A stretch of DNA of 64,000 nt from the NCBI GenBank assembly GCA_041397305.1, contig JAWKWX010000006.1, positions 1 to 64,000 on the forward strand, in the 5' to 3' direction. This document shows positions 44,440 through 54,009 of this stretch, one piece after another. Position 1 is the first letter of the stretch; each line of letters starts with the position of its first letter. The notes beneath the pieces were generated by a model that had not been told where the DNA came from, ran no database searches, and saw only the letters and a list, made by a program, of their open reading frames with translations. A program made the translations under genes and the position numbers. The stretch comes from TMP-24 sp041397305. GTDB lineage: Bacteria; Pseudomonadota; Alphaproteobacteria; Rhodobacterales; Rhodobacteraceae.

Positions 44440-45905
44440 CTGCCGGACAGTCAGGACGGACGCTGAACCGGGCGCTGTGGCTGCTCGCCGCGGCGCTCGC
44501 GATCTTCAGCGCGCTCATCGTGAACGGGCGGCCGCTCTTCTATTTCGACACGATGGGCTATTACGAACAGGGCATCACTGGCCTGCGCGGCCTTGGCCTT
44601 CTGCCCGCGCCCGAGGCTCTGTCGGGCGCCGGTGCCGGTGCCGCCGACGCCAGCCCCCACACGGTCGACGGGTCGCGGTCACCCTTCTATTCGCTTCTTG
44701 CGGGTCTTCTCGCGGCCGTCGGCGCCTTTGACCTGCTGATTGTCTTCAATGTGGGTGTGCTCGTCGCCGCCATCTGGCTGGTCGCCAGCATCCTGCGCCG
44801 CCTCTATGCACCGACGCTCGATCCCGTCGCCCTCACCGCGCTCGCCGTCATTGCCGGTTCACTCGGGTCACTGCCCTTCTATGCGGCCTATCTGATGCCC
44901 GACCTGCTGGCGCCGGTCCTTCTGATCTCGGTCGCCGCGATCACCGCCTTTGGCCGCGAGATGCGCCCGGGCGAACTTGTCGCCGCTTTCGTGCTTGCCT
45001 CGATCGCCATCGTTTCGCACCTGTCGCACTACGGGATCGCCGCGGCGATGGTGCCTGCGGTGGCTCTCGTCGCCTTCCTGGCCGGGCGGCGCCGCTGGTG
45101 GCTTGCGCCGCTGATCCTTCTTGCGGTGGTCGCCGTCGGCTATGGCCAGCAGCAGGCCTTCCGTCTGGTCGCGGCCAGGACCGTGAAATCCGATGTGGTG
45201 ATCCAGCCCTATATCACCGCCCGCCTGATCCAGGACGGGCCAGGCTATGACTGGCTCGAGGCCCATTGCCCCGATACCACGGTCGTCACCTGCAAGCTTT
45301 GGGATGCGCTGCATATCTCGGACGATCCCTACCGGCTGACCGCCTCCCACATCGTGTTCGAGACCAGCAAGCGGCTCGGCTCCTACCGGCTGATGACGCC
45401 CGAGGATCAGAAGGCGGTGTCGGACGCGCAGGTCGGATTCTTCAAGGACGTGCTGAAGGACATGCCTTTCGCCGTTGCCGGGGCCTTCATCGCCAATACG
45501 TTCAAGCAGTCCGCCATGGTCAGCGTCGACATGACCATCCCCACCGAACAGATCGAACGGCGCAACCGCGTGGTCACGGCGACGCTGACCGGTCCGCTCT
45601 TGCGCGGGCGGCTGGCCGGGGACCGGCGCTGGATCGACACATCGGTGCGCCTGCACAGAATCTATTACGCGGCAACGCTCCTGCTGTCGGTCGTGCTGCT
45701 GCTCGGCCCCGGCCTGCCGAAGGGGCTGCGGGTCTTTGGCGTGATGATCCTGCTTGGCGTTCTTGCAAATGCCTTCGTCTGCGGCGGCATCTCGCAGCCC
45801 GCGAACCGCTATGGCGCGCGGGTGGTCTGGCTGGTGCCGATGCTTGCGGCGATGCTTCTCTACTGGTCCGCCCGCCCGCCTGCCGCACGGGAGAGGGTGT
45901 CGTGA
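44436..45905 (+). CDS. Polytopic membrane protein, possible GT-C type glycosyltransferase
   Basis: I do not recognise a named family. The 489 residues contain about ten hydrophobic segments. After the first (LWLLAAALAIFSALIVN) comes the loop PLFYFDTMGYYEQG with Asp and Glu, where GT-C glycosyltransferases carry their catalytic acidic residues. A long hydrophilic loop (about 250-375, with two Cys in AHCPDTTVVTCKL) lies between membrane clusters. The C-terminus has four more helices. Overlaps with UXS (ATGA) and the next GT2 gene (GTGA) place it firmly in the operon. GT-C is inference from topology and the acidic loop. Confidence 0.75.
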
Positions 45906-46906
45906 CCGCCGCCCCGACCATTTCGGTGATTGTCCCCGCCTTCCGGGCGGAGCATCTTCTGCCGCGCGTGCTGGAACCCCTGATGGCCATGCATCAGCGC
46001 GGCGAGGTTCTCGAAGTGATCGTGGTCGACGACCGCTCGCCCGACCGCACGGGCGAGGTCGCACGGATCATGGGCGCGCGGGTGATCGTGACGCCGCAGA
46101 ACGGCGGCCCCGGCGTGGCGCGCAACCTTGCGGCGCGGGTGGCAGCGGGTAATGTATTGTGGTTCGTCGACAGCGACGTGATCGCCTGGCCCGACGGCGC
46201 GCGCCGACTTCAGGCGGCCTTCGCCGACCCGAGTGTCGCCGCCGTCTTCGGTTCCTACGACACGGCGCCCGAGGGCAGCTGGTTCGCGCGCTACAAGAAC
46301 CTGATGCACCGCTATTACCACCAGACCGCGCGCCGCACGGCCCGGACCTTCTGGGCGGGGTGCGGGGCGGTCCGCGCCGACTGGTTCGCCAAGGTGGGCG
46401 GCTTCGATGTGGAAACCTACCGCGTCCCCTCGATCGAGGATATCGAGCTTGGCTACCGCATCCATGCGGCGGGGGGCGTGATCTGCGTCGATCCCGCGCT
46501 TCTGGGCAAACATCTGAAGCAATGGACAATGCGGCAGGCGATCCATACCGACATTTTCCGCCGCGCCCTGCCCTGGTCGCGGCTGATGATCGCGCGCGAA
46601 GGCCTGTCGGACGATCTGAACACCTCGCCCCTGGAACGCTTGCGGGCGATTCTCGCCGGGTTCTTTCTGGTGTCGGTCCTCTTCATGCCGCTGATCGGCT
46701 GGGGCTGGGCGGCGGGGCTCCTGGCGGTCGCCATACTTGGCAACTGGCCGCTTTTTTCCTTTTTCATTGCCCATCTCGGCCTTCTCAGGGCCATTTTGGC
46801 GATCCTCTATCATCAGGTCTATTATGTCTATTCGGCGGGCGCCTTTGCCTGGTGCCTGATCGAATATCATGTCTTTGGCGTAAGGAACCGTTTGCATGTC
46901 CCCTGA
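45902..46906 (+). CDS. Glycosyltransferase family 2 with C-terminal membrane segments
   Basis: 334 residues. The GT-A catalytic fold covers about 1-225: ISVIVPAFRAEHLLPRV (about 6-22), VVDDRSPDRTGE (about 41-52), the DxD-type FVDSDVIAW (about 88-96) and later FWAGCGAVRADWF and SIEDIELGYR, the ED acid region. Two or three hydrophobic helices follow (about 255-315), anchoring it to the inner membrane. GTG 45902 overlaps the upstream gene (GTGA) and follows GAGAGGG. It probably transfers a sugar from a nucleotide donor to a membrane acceptor; the sugar is unknown. Confidence 0.88.
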   Translation: MTAAPTISVIVPAFRAEHLLPRVLEPLMAMHQRGEVLEVIVVDDRSPDRTGEVARIMGARVIVTPQNGGPGVARNLAARVAAGNVLWFVDSDVIAWPDGARRLQAAFADPSVAAVFGSYDTAPEGSWFARYKNLMHRYYHQTARRTARTFWAGCGAVRADWFAKVGGFDVETYRVPSIEDIELGYRIHAAGGVICVDPALLGKHLKQWTMRQAIHTDIFRRALPWSRLMIAREGLSDDLNTSPLERLRAILAGFFLVSVLFMPLIGWGWAAGLLAVAILGNWPLFSFFIAHLGLLRAILAILYHQVYYVYSAGAFAWCLIEYHVFGVRNRLHVP

Positions 46907-47855
46907 AGATCAAGGCGCAAAGGTCGCCACCAAGCCCGCAGGCCGCAGCCGCGCGGCGAAGGCAAGCCTGCCCGCCGTGAAGGTCGCGGAGGGGTACGAG
47001 GGCCTGTCGCTCTCGGTGGTGATCCCCGCCTATAACGAGGAAGGCGCGGTGCGCCAGACCATCGAGGATGTCCGCACCGAGATGGACGCGACCGGCGTGC
47101 CATACGAGATCATCGTGATCGACGACGGGTCGGAGGACCGGACGCTGGAGATCGCGCGCGAAACCGGCGCGGTCGTCGATACCAACCAGGTGAACACCGG
47201 CTACGGCGCGAGCCTGAAGCGCGGCATCAAGCATGCCCAGCATGAATATGTGGCGATCATCGACGCCGACGGCACCTACCCGGCGCGCTACCTGCCAGCG
47301 ATGCTGAAGATGTGCCGCGACCAGGACATGGTTGTGGGCGATCGGGGTGCGGCGATGAAGAACGTGCCCTGGATCCGCAAGCCCGCGAAATGGGTGTTGA
47401 ACACATTCGCCTCGTTCCTCGCGGAACGGAAGCTCAACGACCTGAACTCGGGCCTGCGCGTCTTCCGCAAGTCAGAGCTTGTGCCCTTCATCCCGCTCCT
47501 GCCGCAGAAGTTTTCCTTCACCACCACGATCACGCTATGCATGTCCTGCAACGGCAAACGGATGATCTATACGCCGATCCAGTACGGCAAGCGCGTGGGC
47601 AAGTCGAAGATCCGGCCGCAGGATTTCGTCAACTTCATCATCCTCGTCCTGAGGATGACCGTGCTTTTCAACCCGCTCCGGGTCTTCATCCCGCTCGGGC
47701 TCGGTCTGATGGGCGTCGGCGCGATCAAGTTCGCCTATGACATCTGGATGGACAACCTGTCGGAAACCACGATCTTCGCCTTCCTGTCGGCGCTGATCAT
47801 CTGGTCGCTCGGGCTGATCGCCGACATGATCTCGCGCCTGCATCTGAGGCCCTGA
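46896..47855 (+). CDS. DPM1-like glycosyltransferase family 2 (polyprenyl-phosphate glycosyltransferase)
   Basis: The 319-residue enzyme resembles dolichol-phosphate-mannose/undecaprenyl-phosphate glycosyltransferases. After a Lys/Ala-rich N-terminal stretch (about 1-35) the GT-A fold shows LSVVIPAYNEEGAVRQT (about 39-55), VIDDGSEDRT (about 74-83), NTGYGASLKRGIKHA (about 99-113) and the DxD IIDADGTYP (about 120-128). Two hydrophobic helices lie at the C-terminus (about 245-310). Such enzymes load a sugar on polyprenyl phosphate at the cytoplasmic face. AAGGA precedes the ATG, which overlaps the previous gene by 11 bp. Confidence 0.9.
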   Translation: MSPEDQGAKVATKPAGRSRAAKASLPAVKVAEGYEGLSLSVVIPAYNEEGAVRQTIEDVRTEMDATGVPYEIIVIDDGSEDRTLEIARETGAVVDTNQVNTGYGASLKRGIKHAQHEYVAIIDADGTYPARYLPAMLKMCRDQDMVVGDRGAAMKNVPWIRKPAKWVLNTFASFLAERKLNDLNSGLRVFRKSELVPFIPLLPQKFSFTTTITLCMSCNGKRMIYTPIQYGKRVGKSKIRPQDFVNFIILVLRMTVLFNPLRVFIPLGLGLMGVGAIKFAYDIWMDNLSETTIFAFLSALIIWSLGLIADMISRLHLRP

Positions 47856-47933
47856 GGTGGCCAGGACCGCAGCGATCTCCGGCCGGGCCGCGTCGTCGGC
47901 CATGGGCCGCGCCGCGGGCGCGCGGGGGCGGCG

Positions 47934-48881
47934 ATGAGCCGTGTCGTGCGCAGATGGCTGATCCGCGCCGCGGGCTCCTTCGGAGCCCTCGGGCTGATCT
48001 TCTGGTTCCTGCCGACGGACGCGATCCTTGACGGTTTCACCCGCCTGACGCCCGGCCTTTTCCTCGGGGTCTTCGTGGCCTTCCTTGCCGCCCATGTCGC
48101 CGCTGCCGGGAAATGGTGGCTCCTGATGGACCGCGCCCTGCCTTTCGGCCAGGCGCTGCGTGCCCATTTCGCGGGGCTTGCCGCCAATCTCGCGCTGCCC
48201 GGCGCCGCCGGGGGCGACGCGGTGCGGGCAGGTCTTGCCCATGTGGCGCTGAAGGACGGGCCGAAGGTCGCCGCCGCCGCGGTGGGCGACCGGCTGATCG
48301 ACATGGTGGGCCTGGCGGGCCTCAGCCTTCTTGGCCTTGCCTTTCTCGCGAGGGGCGGCAATCCCGCGCTCGCCTGGGCGATGGCCGGCGTGATCATCGG
48401 CGGCGCGATCGTCGCGCTGTTCATCTTTCCGGCCGTGGCGCGTGGCCTCTGGGGGCGCTTTCCGGCGCTTCCCGCCAAGGGGCTGGCGCTGCGGCTTGCA
48501 GACGCCTTCGGCCGCCTCGGGCGGCGGCCCCTGCTTCTCCTCTTCGCGCTGGTCCTCTCCGCCGCGATCCAGTCGCTGCTGATCTGGCTTTCCGTCCGGC
48601 TTGCGCTGCCGGTCGGTGTCGACGTGCCGCTCGCGGCCTGGTTCTTCGCCTGGCCGCTTGCCAAGATCGTCTCGACGCTGCCGATCTCGCTCGGCGGGCT
48701 CGGCGTGCGGGAAAGCTCGCTTGCCGCCCTGCTCGTGCCTTTCGGCGCCAGCGCGCCCGAGGTCGTGGCCTCGGGCCTCGCCTGGCAGGGCATTCTTTAT
48801 CTGACGGGGCTCGTGGGCGCGCTGGTCCTGACCTTTTCGGGCCTGCGCCTCACCGGCGCGGCCAAAGTGATCGAGGATTGA
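47934..48881 (+). CDS. Lysylphosphatidylglycerol synthase-type TM domain protein (putative flippase, YbhN/UPF0104)
   Basis: A 315-residue inner-membrane protein with about eight hydrophobic helices and no soluble catalytic domain. The family core is LAANLALPGAAGGDAVRAGL (about 82-101), followed by AVGDRLIDMVGLAGL and, near the C-terminus, LPISLGGLGVRESSLAALL. In MprF this membrane domain flips lipids; stand-alone copies near glycan genes are thought to flip lipid-linked sugars. Here it would move the product of the DPM1-like enzyme encoded just upstream. The ribosome binding site is weak. Confidence 0.86.
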   Translation: MSRVVRRWLIRAAGSFGALGLIFWFLPTDAILDGFTRLTPGLFLGVFVAFLAAHVAAAGKWWLLMDRALPFGQALRAHFAGLAANLALPGAAGGDAVRAGLAHVALKDGPKVAAAAVGDRLIDMVGLAGLSLLGLAFLARGGNPALAWAMAGVIIGGAIVALFIFPAVARGLWGRFPALPAKGLALRLADAFGRLGRRPLLLLFALVLSAAIQSLLIWLSVRLALPVGVDVPLAAWFFAWPLAKIVSTLPISLGGLGVRESSLAALLVPFGASAPEVVASGLAWQGILYLTGLVGALVLTFSGLRLTGAAKVIED

Positions 48882-48883
48882 CG

Positions 48884-50308
48884 ATGTCGGAAAAGCCAAA
48901 GGTGATCATCCTAGGCGCGGGCCCAGCCGGAATCGCGGCGGCGCATGCCTTGACCAAGGCAGGCAAGGCCGATGTGAGGGTGCTGGAACGGGCGGACCGG
49001 GCGGGCGGCAATTCCACCAGCTTCCAGATCGAGGGTATCTGGTGCGATTATGGCTCGCACCGCTTCCATCCGGTCGCGGATCCTGCGGTCATCGCCGATG
49101 TGAAGGCGCTTCTGGGCGAGGATCTGCTTCTGCAACCGCGCCATGGCCGCATCCGCCTTGGCGGGCGCTGGATTCATTTCCCGCTGAAGCCGCTCGACGC
49201 GCTCCTGCGCCTTCCGCCCGCTTTCGCGGTGCGGCTGTTCGGCGACATGATCCTGAAACCCTTCCGCAAGAAACGCGGCGGCGCGCGGAGTTTCTCCTCG
49301 GTCCTCTATGACGGACTCGGGCCCACCATCGCGGAAAGCTTCTATTTTCCCTACGTGAAGAAGCTCTGGGGCCTCGATCCCGACAAGCTTGCCGTGACGC
49401 TTGCCGAACGCCGGGTGTCGTCGGGTTCGGTCGGCAAGATCCTTGGCAAGATGCTCCGCATGCTGCCTGGCATGAAGGGGCCGACCACCGGCAGGTTCTA
49501 TTATCCGCGCAAGGGCTTCGGCCAGATTTCCGAGGCGATGGTCGCGGCGTCGAAGGCGGCGGGGGCCGATTATGCCTTCGGCGCCGATATCCTGAGGATC
49601 GAGCGCGAGGGCAATCGCGTGACCGGCGTGGTGGTCAGGGGCGCCGCGGGCGAGGAACGGCTGACGGCTGACCAGGTCTTCTCGACCATTCCGCTGACGA
49701 CGGCCGTCCGCCTGATGGACCCGCCCGCGCCCGAGGCGGTGCAGGCGGCGGCGAAGGCGATCCGGTTCCGGGGCATGATCCTGGTCTACCTGATCCTGAA
49801 GACCGACCGGTTCACCGAATATGACGCCCATTATTTTCCCGAACTCTCGATGCCGCTGAGCCGGATGTCGGAGCCGAAGAACTACAATTCCGCGACCGGG
49901 CCGAAAGACCTGACCATCCTCTGCGGCGAACTGCCCTGCGATCCGGGCGAAACATGGTGGGACATGTCCGACGCGGAGATCGGGCGCCAGTATGTCGGCT
50001 GGCTGAACGATCTGGGCCTGCCGGTCAGATGCGAGGTCCTGCGCTGCGAAACCCGGCGCATCGGGCAGGCCTATCCGGTCTATGACCTGGATTATCAGAG
50101 ACATTTCGAGGCGGTCGATGACTGGCTGTCCTCGCTCGACGGCTTCCTGTCCTTCGGGCGGCAGGGGCTTTTCGCCCATGACAATACCCATCATGCCTTC
50201 GCGATGGCCTATGGCGCGGCGGACGTGCTGACGGCGGAGGGCGGCATCGACAGGCAGGGCTGGGCGATGCGGCGGGCGGAGTTCGAACATCACCGGGTGG
50301 AGGATTGA
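48884..50308 (+). CDS. FAD-dependent amine oxidase/UDP-galactopyranose mutase-like flavoprotein (paralogue 1)
   Basis: The 474-residue soluble flavoprotein has an N-terminal FAD loop VIILGAGPAGIAAAHAL (about 7-23), the GG doublet RAGGNSTS, and DYGSHRFHP (about 57-65). VKKLWGLDPDKLA (about 157-169) and AYPVYDLDYQRHF (about 403-415) are shared with the protein encoded at 61288, which is a clear paralogue. This COG1232 group is related to protoporphyrinogen oxidase and UDP-galactopyranose mutase folds; in glycan loci the reaction is uncertain. GAGG precedes ATG 48884. It ends the first block of the operon, before the repeat at 50336. Confidence 0.85.
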   Translation: MSEKPKVIILGAGPAGIAAAHALTKAGKADVRVLERADRAGGNSTSFQIEGIWCDYGSHRFHPVADPAVIADVKALLGEDLLLQPRHGRIRLGGRWIHFPLKPLDALLRLPPAFAVRLFGDMILKPFRKKRGGARSFSSVLYDGLGPTIAESFYFPYVKKLWGLDPDKLAVTLAERRVSSGSVGKILGKMLRMLPGMKGPTTGRFYYPRKGFGQISEAMVAASKAAGADYAFGADILRIEREGNRVTGVVVRGAAGEERLTADQVFSTIPLTTAVRLMDPPAPEAVQAAAKAIRFRGMILVYLILKTDRFTEYDAHYFPELSMPLSRMSEPKNYNSATGPKDLTILCGELPCDPGETWWDMSDAEIGRQYVGWLNDLGLPVRCEVLRCETRRIGQAYPVYDLDYQRHFEAVDDWLSSLDGFLSFGRQGLFAHDNTHHAFAMAYGAADVLTAEGGIDRQGWAMRRAEFEHHRVED

Positions 50309-50335
50309 TGGGGAAAGGGTTCATTTCGTCCCGCC

Positions 50336-50404
50336 TCCGGCGGGCCGACCCGCCGGAAGGGCTCTGCCCTCCCGGACCCTCCCGGAGTATTGCAGGACAG
50401 AAAG
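50336..50404 (+). repeat. Intergenic hairpin + GTATT repeat copy inside the glycan operon
   Basis: Stem TCCGGCGGG / CCCGCCGGA (50336-50344 with 50349-50357) is followed by a second small stem AGGGC / GCCCT and then GACCCTCCCGGAGTATTG with CAGGACAGAAAG. It divides the six-gene first block from the deacetylase-Wzx-GT4 block and may partly terminate transcription. Confidence 0.65.
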
Positions 50405-50410
50405 TCGCGT

Positions 50411-51196
50411 GTGGATGAAAGAAGCGGTAGGAAGGTGAGCTGGCGGACCTCGATCCTGATGTATCATTCGATCTCGACGGTCGGCGGCGCGACCGCGATC
50501 GCGCCCGAGGTCTTCGCGGCGCAGATGAAGGCGCTTGCCGAGGCCCGGGTGCCGGTGCTCACGCTTGACGACTGGCATGTGGCGCGGATTGCCGGAAAGC
50601 TGCCACGCCGCTCGGTGGTGATCACCTTCGATGACGGGTTTCAGGATTTCGCCGACGTCGCCTGGCCGGTGATGAAGCGGCATGGGTTCCGACCGATCGT
50701 CTATCTGCCGACGCAGTTCGTCGGCCGCCCCGAGGGCTGGCGCGGGATCGGGCAGCCGCCGCGGGAGCTGATGGACTGGGCCACGATCGCGCGGCTGGGG
50801 GGCGAAGGGGTGCTTTTCGGCAGCCATACGAGAACCCATTCGGACCTGACCGAGCTGACGCCCGCGCAGCTGATCGAGGAACTGGCGGTTGCCAAGCACG
50901 AGATCGAGGCCGAGCTTGGCCATCCCTGCCCGCATTTCGCGCCGCCTTACGGCAAGGCCGGGCGGCGGGAGTGGGCGGCGATCGGCGGGGCTTACGAGAC
51001 ATCGGTCGGCACGCGGCTGGGCGAGGCCCGGCCGGGCGATGACCGCTACGACCTGCCGCGGATCGAGATGTATTATTTCACCGATATCCGCCGCTGGCGC
51101 GACCATCTGGCGGGGCGGGGTACTGCCTATCTGGCGCGGCGGCGCGCCCTGCGCTGGGTCAAGGCGCGCCTGATGGCGCCCTGGGCGGGGCTTTGA
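50411..51196 (+). CDS. Polysaccharide deacetylase (NodB homology, carbohydrate esterase family 4)
   Basis: 261 residues from the GTG at 50411; another GTG at 50435 and a TTG at 50390 are possible, and none has an ideal ribosome binding site. NodB motifs are intact: MT1 VITFDDGFQDF (Asp-Asp near 73-75), MT2 SHTRTHSDL (two metal-binding His) and MT3 FAPPYGK. No signal peptide is visible, so it may act on cytoplasmic lipid-linked intermediates, as in some capsule pathways. It overlaps the Wzx gene (TGATG). Confidence 0.86.
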   Translation: MDERSGRKVSWRTSILMYHSISTVGGATAIAPEVFAAQMKALAEARVPVLTLDDWHVARIAGKLPRRSVVITFDDGFQDFADVAWPVMKRHGFRPIVYLPTQFVGRPEGWRGIGQPPRELMDWATIARLGGEGVLFGSHTRTHSDLTELTPAQLIEELAVAKHEIEAELGHPCPHFAPPYGKAGRREWAAIGGAYETSVGTRLGEARPGDDRYDLPRIEMYYFTDIRRWRDHLAGRGTAYLARRRALRWVKARLMAPWAGL

Positions 51197-52635
51197 TGAG
51201 CGTTAACCGCGCCTTCGGCCACGGCGTCGCCTGGATGGCCGCGGGCAACTGGCTGGAACAGGCGGTGAATTTCGCCGTCTTCGTGGTGCTCGCGCGACTT
51301 CTCGGCGCGCGAGACTACGGGCTTCTGGCCATGGCCTCGGTCTTCATCGTCCTGTCGGAAAGCCTCGTCCGCGAGAGCCTGTCGGAATATCTGATCGCGG
51401 CGCGCGAGGCGGGCGCGCGCGAGCTGAACGCGACCTTCTGGCTGCTGGTGGGACTTGGGGCGGGGCTTGGCCTGTTGCTGTGGGCGATCGCGCCGGTTGC
51501 GGCGCGGGCCTACGGCGAACCCGAGGTTGCCACGCTGATCCGGGCGCTCGCCCCGTCGGTCCTGATCGTAGCGCTGAACGCGGTGCCGGTGGCGATCCTG
51601 CGGCGCGATCTGGCCTTCCGCATCCTCGCGATCCGGGCGGTGGCGGGGGTGATCCTCGGCGGCATCACCGGCATCGGCATGGCCCTGGCGGGGTTCGGGG
51701 TCTGGAGTTTCGTCGGCCAGTGGCTGGTCATGATCAGCACCAACGCCTTGCTTGCCTGGGGGGCGGTCAGCTGGCGGCCGGGCCTTGGGGTAGCGCGCAC
51801 CGATCTGGCGCGGGCGGCGGCCTTCGGCGGGCAGGTTCTGGGCCTGCGCGCCGGCGAGCTTGCCGCGACGCAGGTGCCGACGCTGGTGATCGGCGCGACG
51901 CTCGGCCCCGAGGCGACCGGGCTTTACGCGGTCGCCTGGCGGCTGGTGGAGACCCTGTCGTTCCTGATCGTCACACCGCTTCGCCAAGCGTCGCAATCGG
52001 CCTTCGCGGCCCTGACGCGGCAGGGGGGCGATGCGGGCGCGCTGCTTCTCGATCTCGGGCGGCTGACCGGGGCGGTGGCCATCCCCTTCTTCGCCGGGCT
52101 ATCCCTGTTGGCGGCGCCGATGGTCGCGCTGGTCTTCGGTCCGGGCTGGGCTGGCGCGGCGCCGGTTCTTGCCGTCCTTGCCGCAATGGGGGCCTATATC
52201 TGCATCGCGCGGGTCCAGGTCGCCTTCTGCCTTGCGGCGGGGCGCGCGGCGACAGTGGCGCTGCTTGCCTGGGCGGTGGCGCTACTGCTGGCCGGGCTGA
52301 TCTGGGCCGCGGCACGGTTCGGCATCGTTGCCGTCGCCGGGGCGACGGTGGCGGCACATCTTCTGCTCTGGCTTTTCTATTTCCGCACGGTCGCGCAGAT
52401 TGCCGGGCGCCCGGCCATCGATTTCGCGACCTGCCACCTGCTGCCGCTCGTCGGCGCCGGAACGATGGCGCTGGCAGTCCTTGGCCTGTTGCGGATGCTT
52501 GACGGCACGCCGCCGCTGGTCACTCTCGCGGTGGCCGTGCCGGTTGGCGTCGCGGTCTATCTGGCCTTTGCGCTGGCCCTGATGCGCGACCGGTTCGGCC
52601 TGTTCCTGCGGGTCGTGAGGGGCGAGGAGGCGTGA
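51196..52635 (+). CDS. Wzx-type oligosaccharide flippase (polysaccharide transport, MOP superfamily)
   Basis: A 479-residue membrane protein with 12-14 hydrophobic helices. FGHGVAWMAAGNWLEQAVNF at the N-terminus and VVLARLLGARDYGLLAMA (about 32-49) are typical of the lipopolysaccharide/exopolysaccharide MOP flippase group. It is expected to flip undecaprenyl-linked repeat units across the inner membrane. Start at ATG 51196 because TGATG links it to the deacetylase; a TTG one codon upstream is less likely. No Wzy polymerase or Wzz is recognisable next to it. Confidence 0.88.
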   Translation: MSVNRAFGHGVAWMAAGNWLEQAVNFAVFVVLARLLGARDYGLLAMASVFIVLSESLVRESLSEYLIAAREAGARELNATFWLLVGLGAGLGLLLWAIAPVAARAYGEPEVATLIRALAPSVLIVALNAVPVAILRRDLAFRILAIRAVAGVILGGITGIGMALAGFGVWSFVGQWLVMISTNALLAWGAVSWRPGLGVARTDLARAAAFGGQVLGLRAGELAATQVPTLVIGATLGPEATGLYAVAWRLVETLSFLIVTPLRQASQSAFAALTRQGGDAGALLLDLGRLTGAVAIPFFAGLSLLAAPMVALVFGPGWAGAAPVLAVLAAMGAYICIARVQVAFCLAAGRAATVALLAWAVALLLAGLIWAAARFGIVAVAGATVAAHLLLWLFYFRTVAQIAGRPAIDFATCHLLPLVGAGTMALAVLGLLRMLDGTPPLVTLAVAVPVGVAVYLAFALALMRDRFGLFLRVVRGEEA

Positions 52636-53906
52636 TGCGGCCGCTCAGGATCCTGATGTTCACCACCTTCTACCCGCCCTATTCCTTCGGCGGCGACGCG
52701 GTGGGGGTACAGCGCATGGCCCGCGCGCTGGCGACACGCGGGCATGAGGTGACCGTGGTCCATGACGAGGACAGCTATCTGATCCTCGGCGGCAAGGTGC
52801 AGGCAGAGGGCGCGCCCGATGGGGTGCGGCGGATCGGCCTCAGGGCACGCAGCGGCTTTCTGTCGAACCTTCTGACCCAGCAGACCGGGCGCCCCCTTTG
52901 GCACGGCGCGCGCCTCCGCGCGCTGATCGAGGAGATGCGCCCCGATATCCTGTGGTACAACAACAGCTCCCTCGTCGGCGGGCCGGGGCTTCTGGACCAT
53001 GGCGATGCGTTCAAGGTCTATGAGGCGCACGAACATTGGCTGGTCTGCCCGACCCATGTCCTGTGGCGCCACGGGCGGGAATTGTGCGATGCGCGCCAAT
53101 GCCTGCGCTGCACCCTGTCCTACCGTCGGCCGCCGCAGCTGTGGCGCTATACCGGGCTTCTCGACCGTGCGCTCGACAAGGCAGACCTGATCATCGCCAA
53201 GTCGGACTTCTCGCGAGGCAAACATGCGGCCTTCGGGCTGAGGCAGCCGATGCAGGTCCTGCCCTATTTCCTGCCCGACCTCGATCATCGGGCGGTCGAA
53301 CCCTACCGCGGCCATCCGCGCCCCTATTTCCTGTTCGTGGGGCGGCTGGAGAAGATCAAGGGCCTGCAGGACGTGTTTCCTGCGATGGACAAATACCCGG
53401 ACGCGGACCTGCTGATCCTGGGCGACGGCGACTACGCGGCAGAGCTGAAGGCGCAGGCCGCGGGCAATCCGCGCATCCAGTTCCTCGGCCGCAAGAGCCC
53501 TGACGAGCTCAACGCCTATTATCGCGGCGCGCTCGCGCTCATCGTGCCTTCGGTCTGTTACGAGACTTTCGGGATCATCCTGATCGAAAGCTTCCGGCTT
53601 GGCACCCCCGTGATCGCCCGCAGGCTCGGCCCCTTCCCCGAGATCGTGGAGACGGCGGGCGGCGGGCTTCTTTTCGAGACGGAGGCAGAGCTTCTTGCCG
53701 CCATGGGCCGGATGCAGTCGGACCCCGGCGCGCGCGACCGGATGGCAGCGGCCGGGCGGAGCGCCTTCGAGGCCCGCTGGCGCGAGGACCGGGTACTGGC
53801 CGCCTACGGCGCGGCTTTCGCCGCCGCCGCGCGGGCGCGCGGTCACACCGGTCTCGCCGAGACCCTGGAGGCCCGCGCCTTCGAGCGCGGTGCGCTCTGC
53901 GGCTGA
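52635..53906 (+). CDS. Glycosyltransferase family 4
   Basis: 423 residues, GT-B. The N-terminal fold begins ILMFTTFYPPYSFGGDAVGV (about 6-25) with the glycine-rich loop. A Cys-rich insert with CPTHVLWRHGRELC and ARQCLRCTLSYRR (about 140-170) is typical of one GT4 subgroup and may bind a metal. The donor domain shows LFVGRLEKIKGL (about 233-244), ILGDGDYAAEL and VPSVCYETFGIILIES (about 307-322). GAGGAGG precedes ATG 52635, overlapping the Wzx stop. It is the last gene of the plus-strand run. Confidence 0.88.
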   Translation: MRPLRILMFTTFYPPYSFGGDAVGVQRMARALATRGHEVTVVHDEDSYLILGGKVQAEGAPDGVRRIGLRARSGFLSNLLTQQTGRPLWHGARLRALIEEMRPDILWYNNSSLVGGPGLLDHGDAFKVYEAHEHWLVCPTHVLWRHGRELCDARQCLRCTLSYRRPPQLWRYTGLLDRALDKADLIIAKSDFSRGKHAAFGLRQPMQVLPYFLPDLDHRAVEPYRGHPRPYFLFVGRLEKIKGLQDVFPAMDKYPDADLLILGDGDYAAELKAQAAGNPRIQFLGRKSPDELNAYYRGALALIVPSVCYETFGIILIESFRLGTPVIARRLGPFPEIVETAGGGLLFETEAELLAAMGRMQSDPGARDRMAAAGRSAFEARWREDRVLAAYGAAFAAAARARGHTGLAETLEARAFERGALCG

Positions 53907-53909
53907 GGC

Positions 53910-53964
53910 CTCACCGACCCGCGCGGGCCTCTTCGGAGCGAAGAGGTCTGCCAGGACCGGTGAG
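53910..53964. terminator. Nested bidirectional hairpin between convergent GT4 and hupE-like genes
   Basis: An inner stem CCTCTTCG / CGAAGAGG (53928-53935 with 53939-53946, loop GAG) lies inside an outer stem CTCACCG / CGGTGAG (53910-53916 with 53958-53964). No strong T-tract. Three overlapping copies of CCGGTCAC follow at 53983-54013, the last crossing the hupE-like stop. Confidence 0.5.
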
Positions 53965-54009
53965 CGGCCCCGTCATCCCCCTCCGGTCACCCCCGCCCGG
54001 TCACCCCGG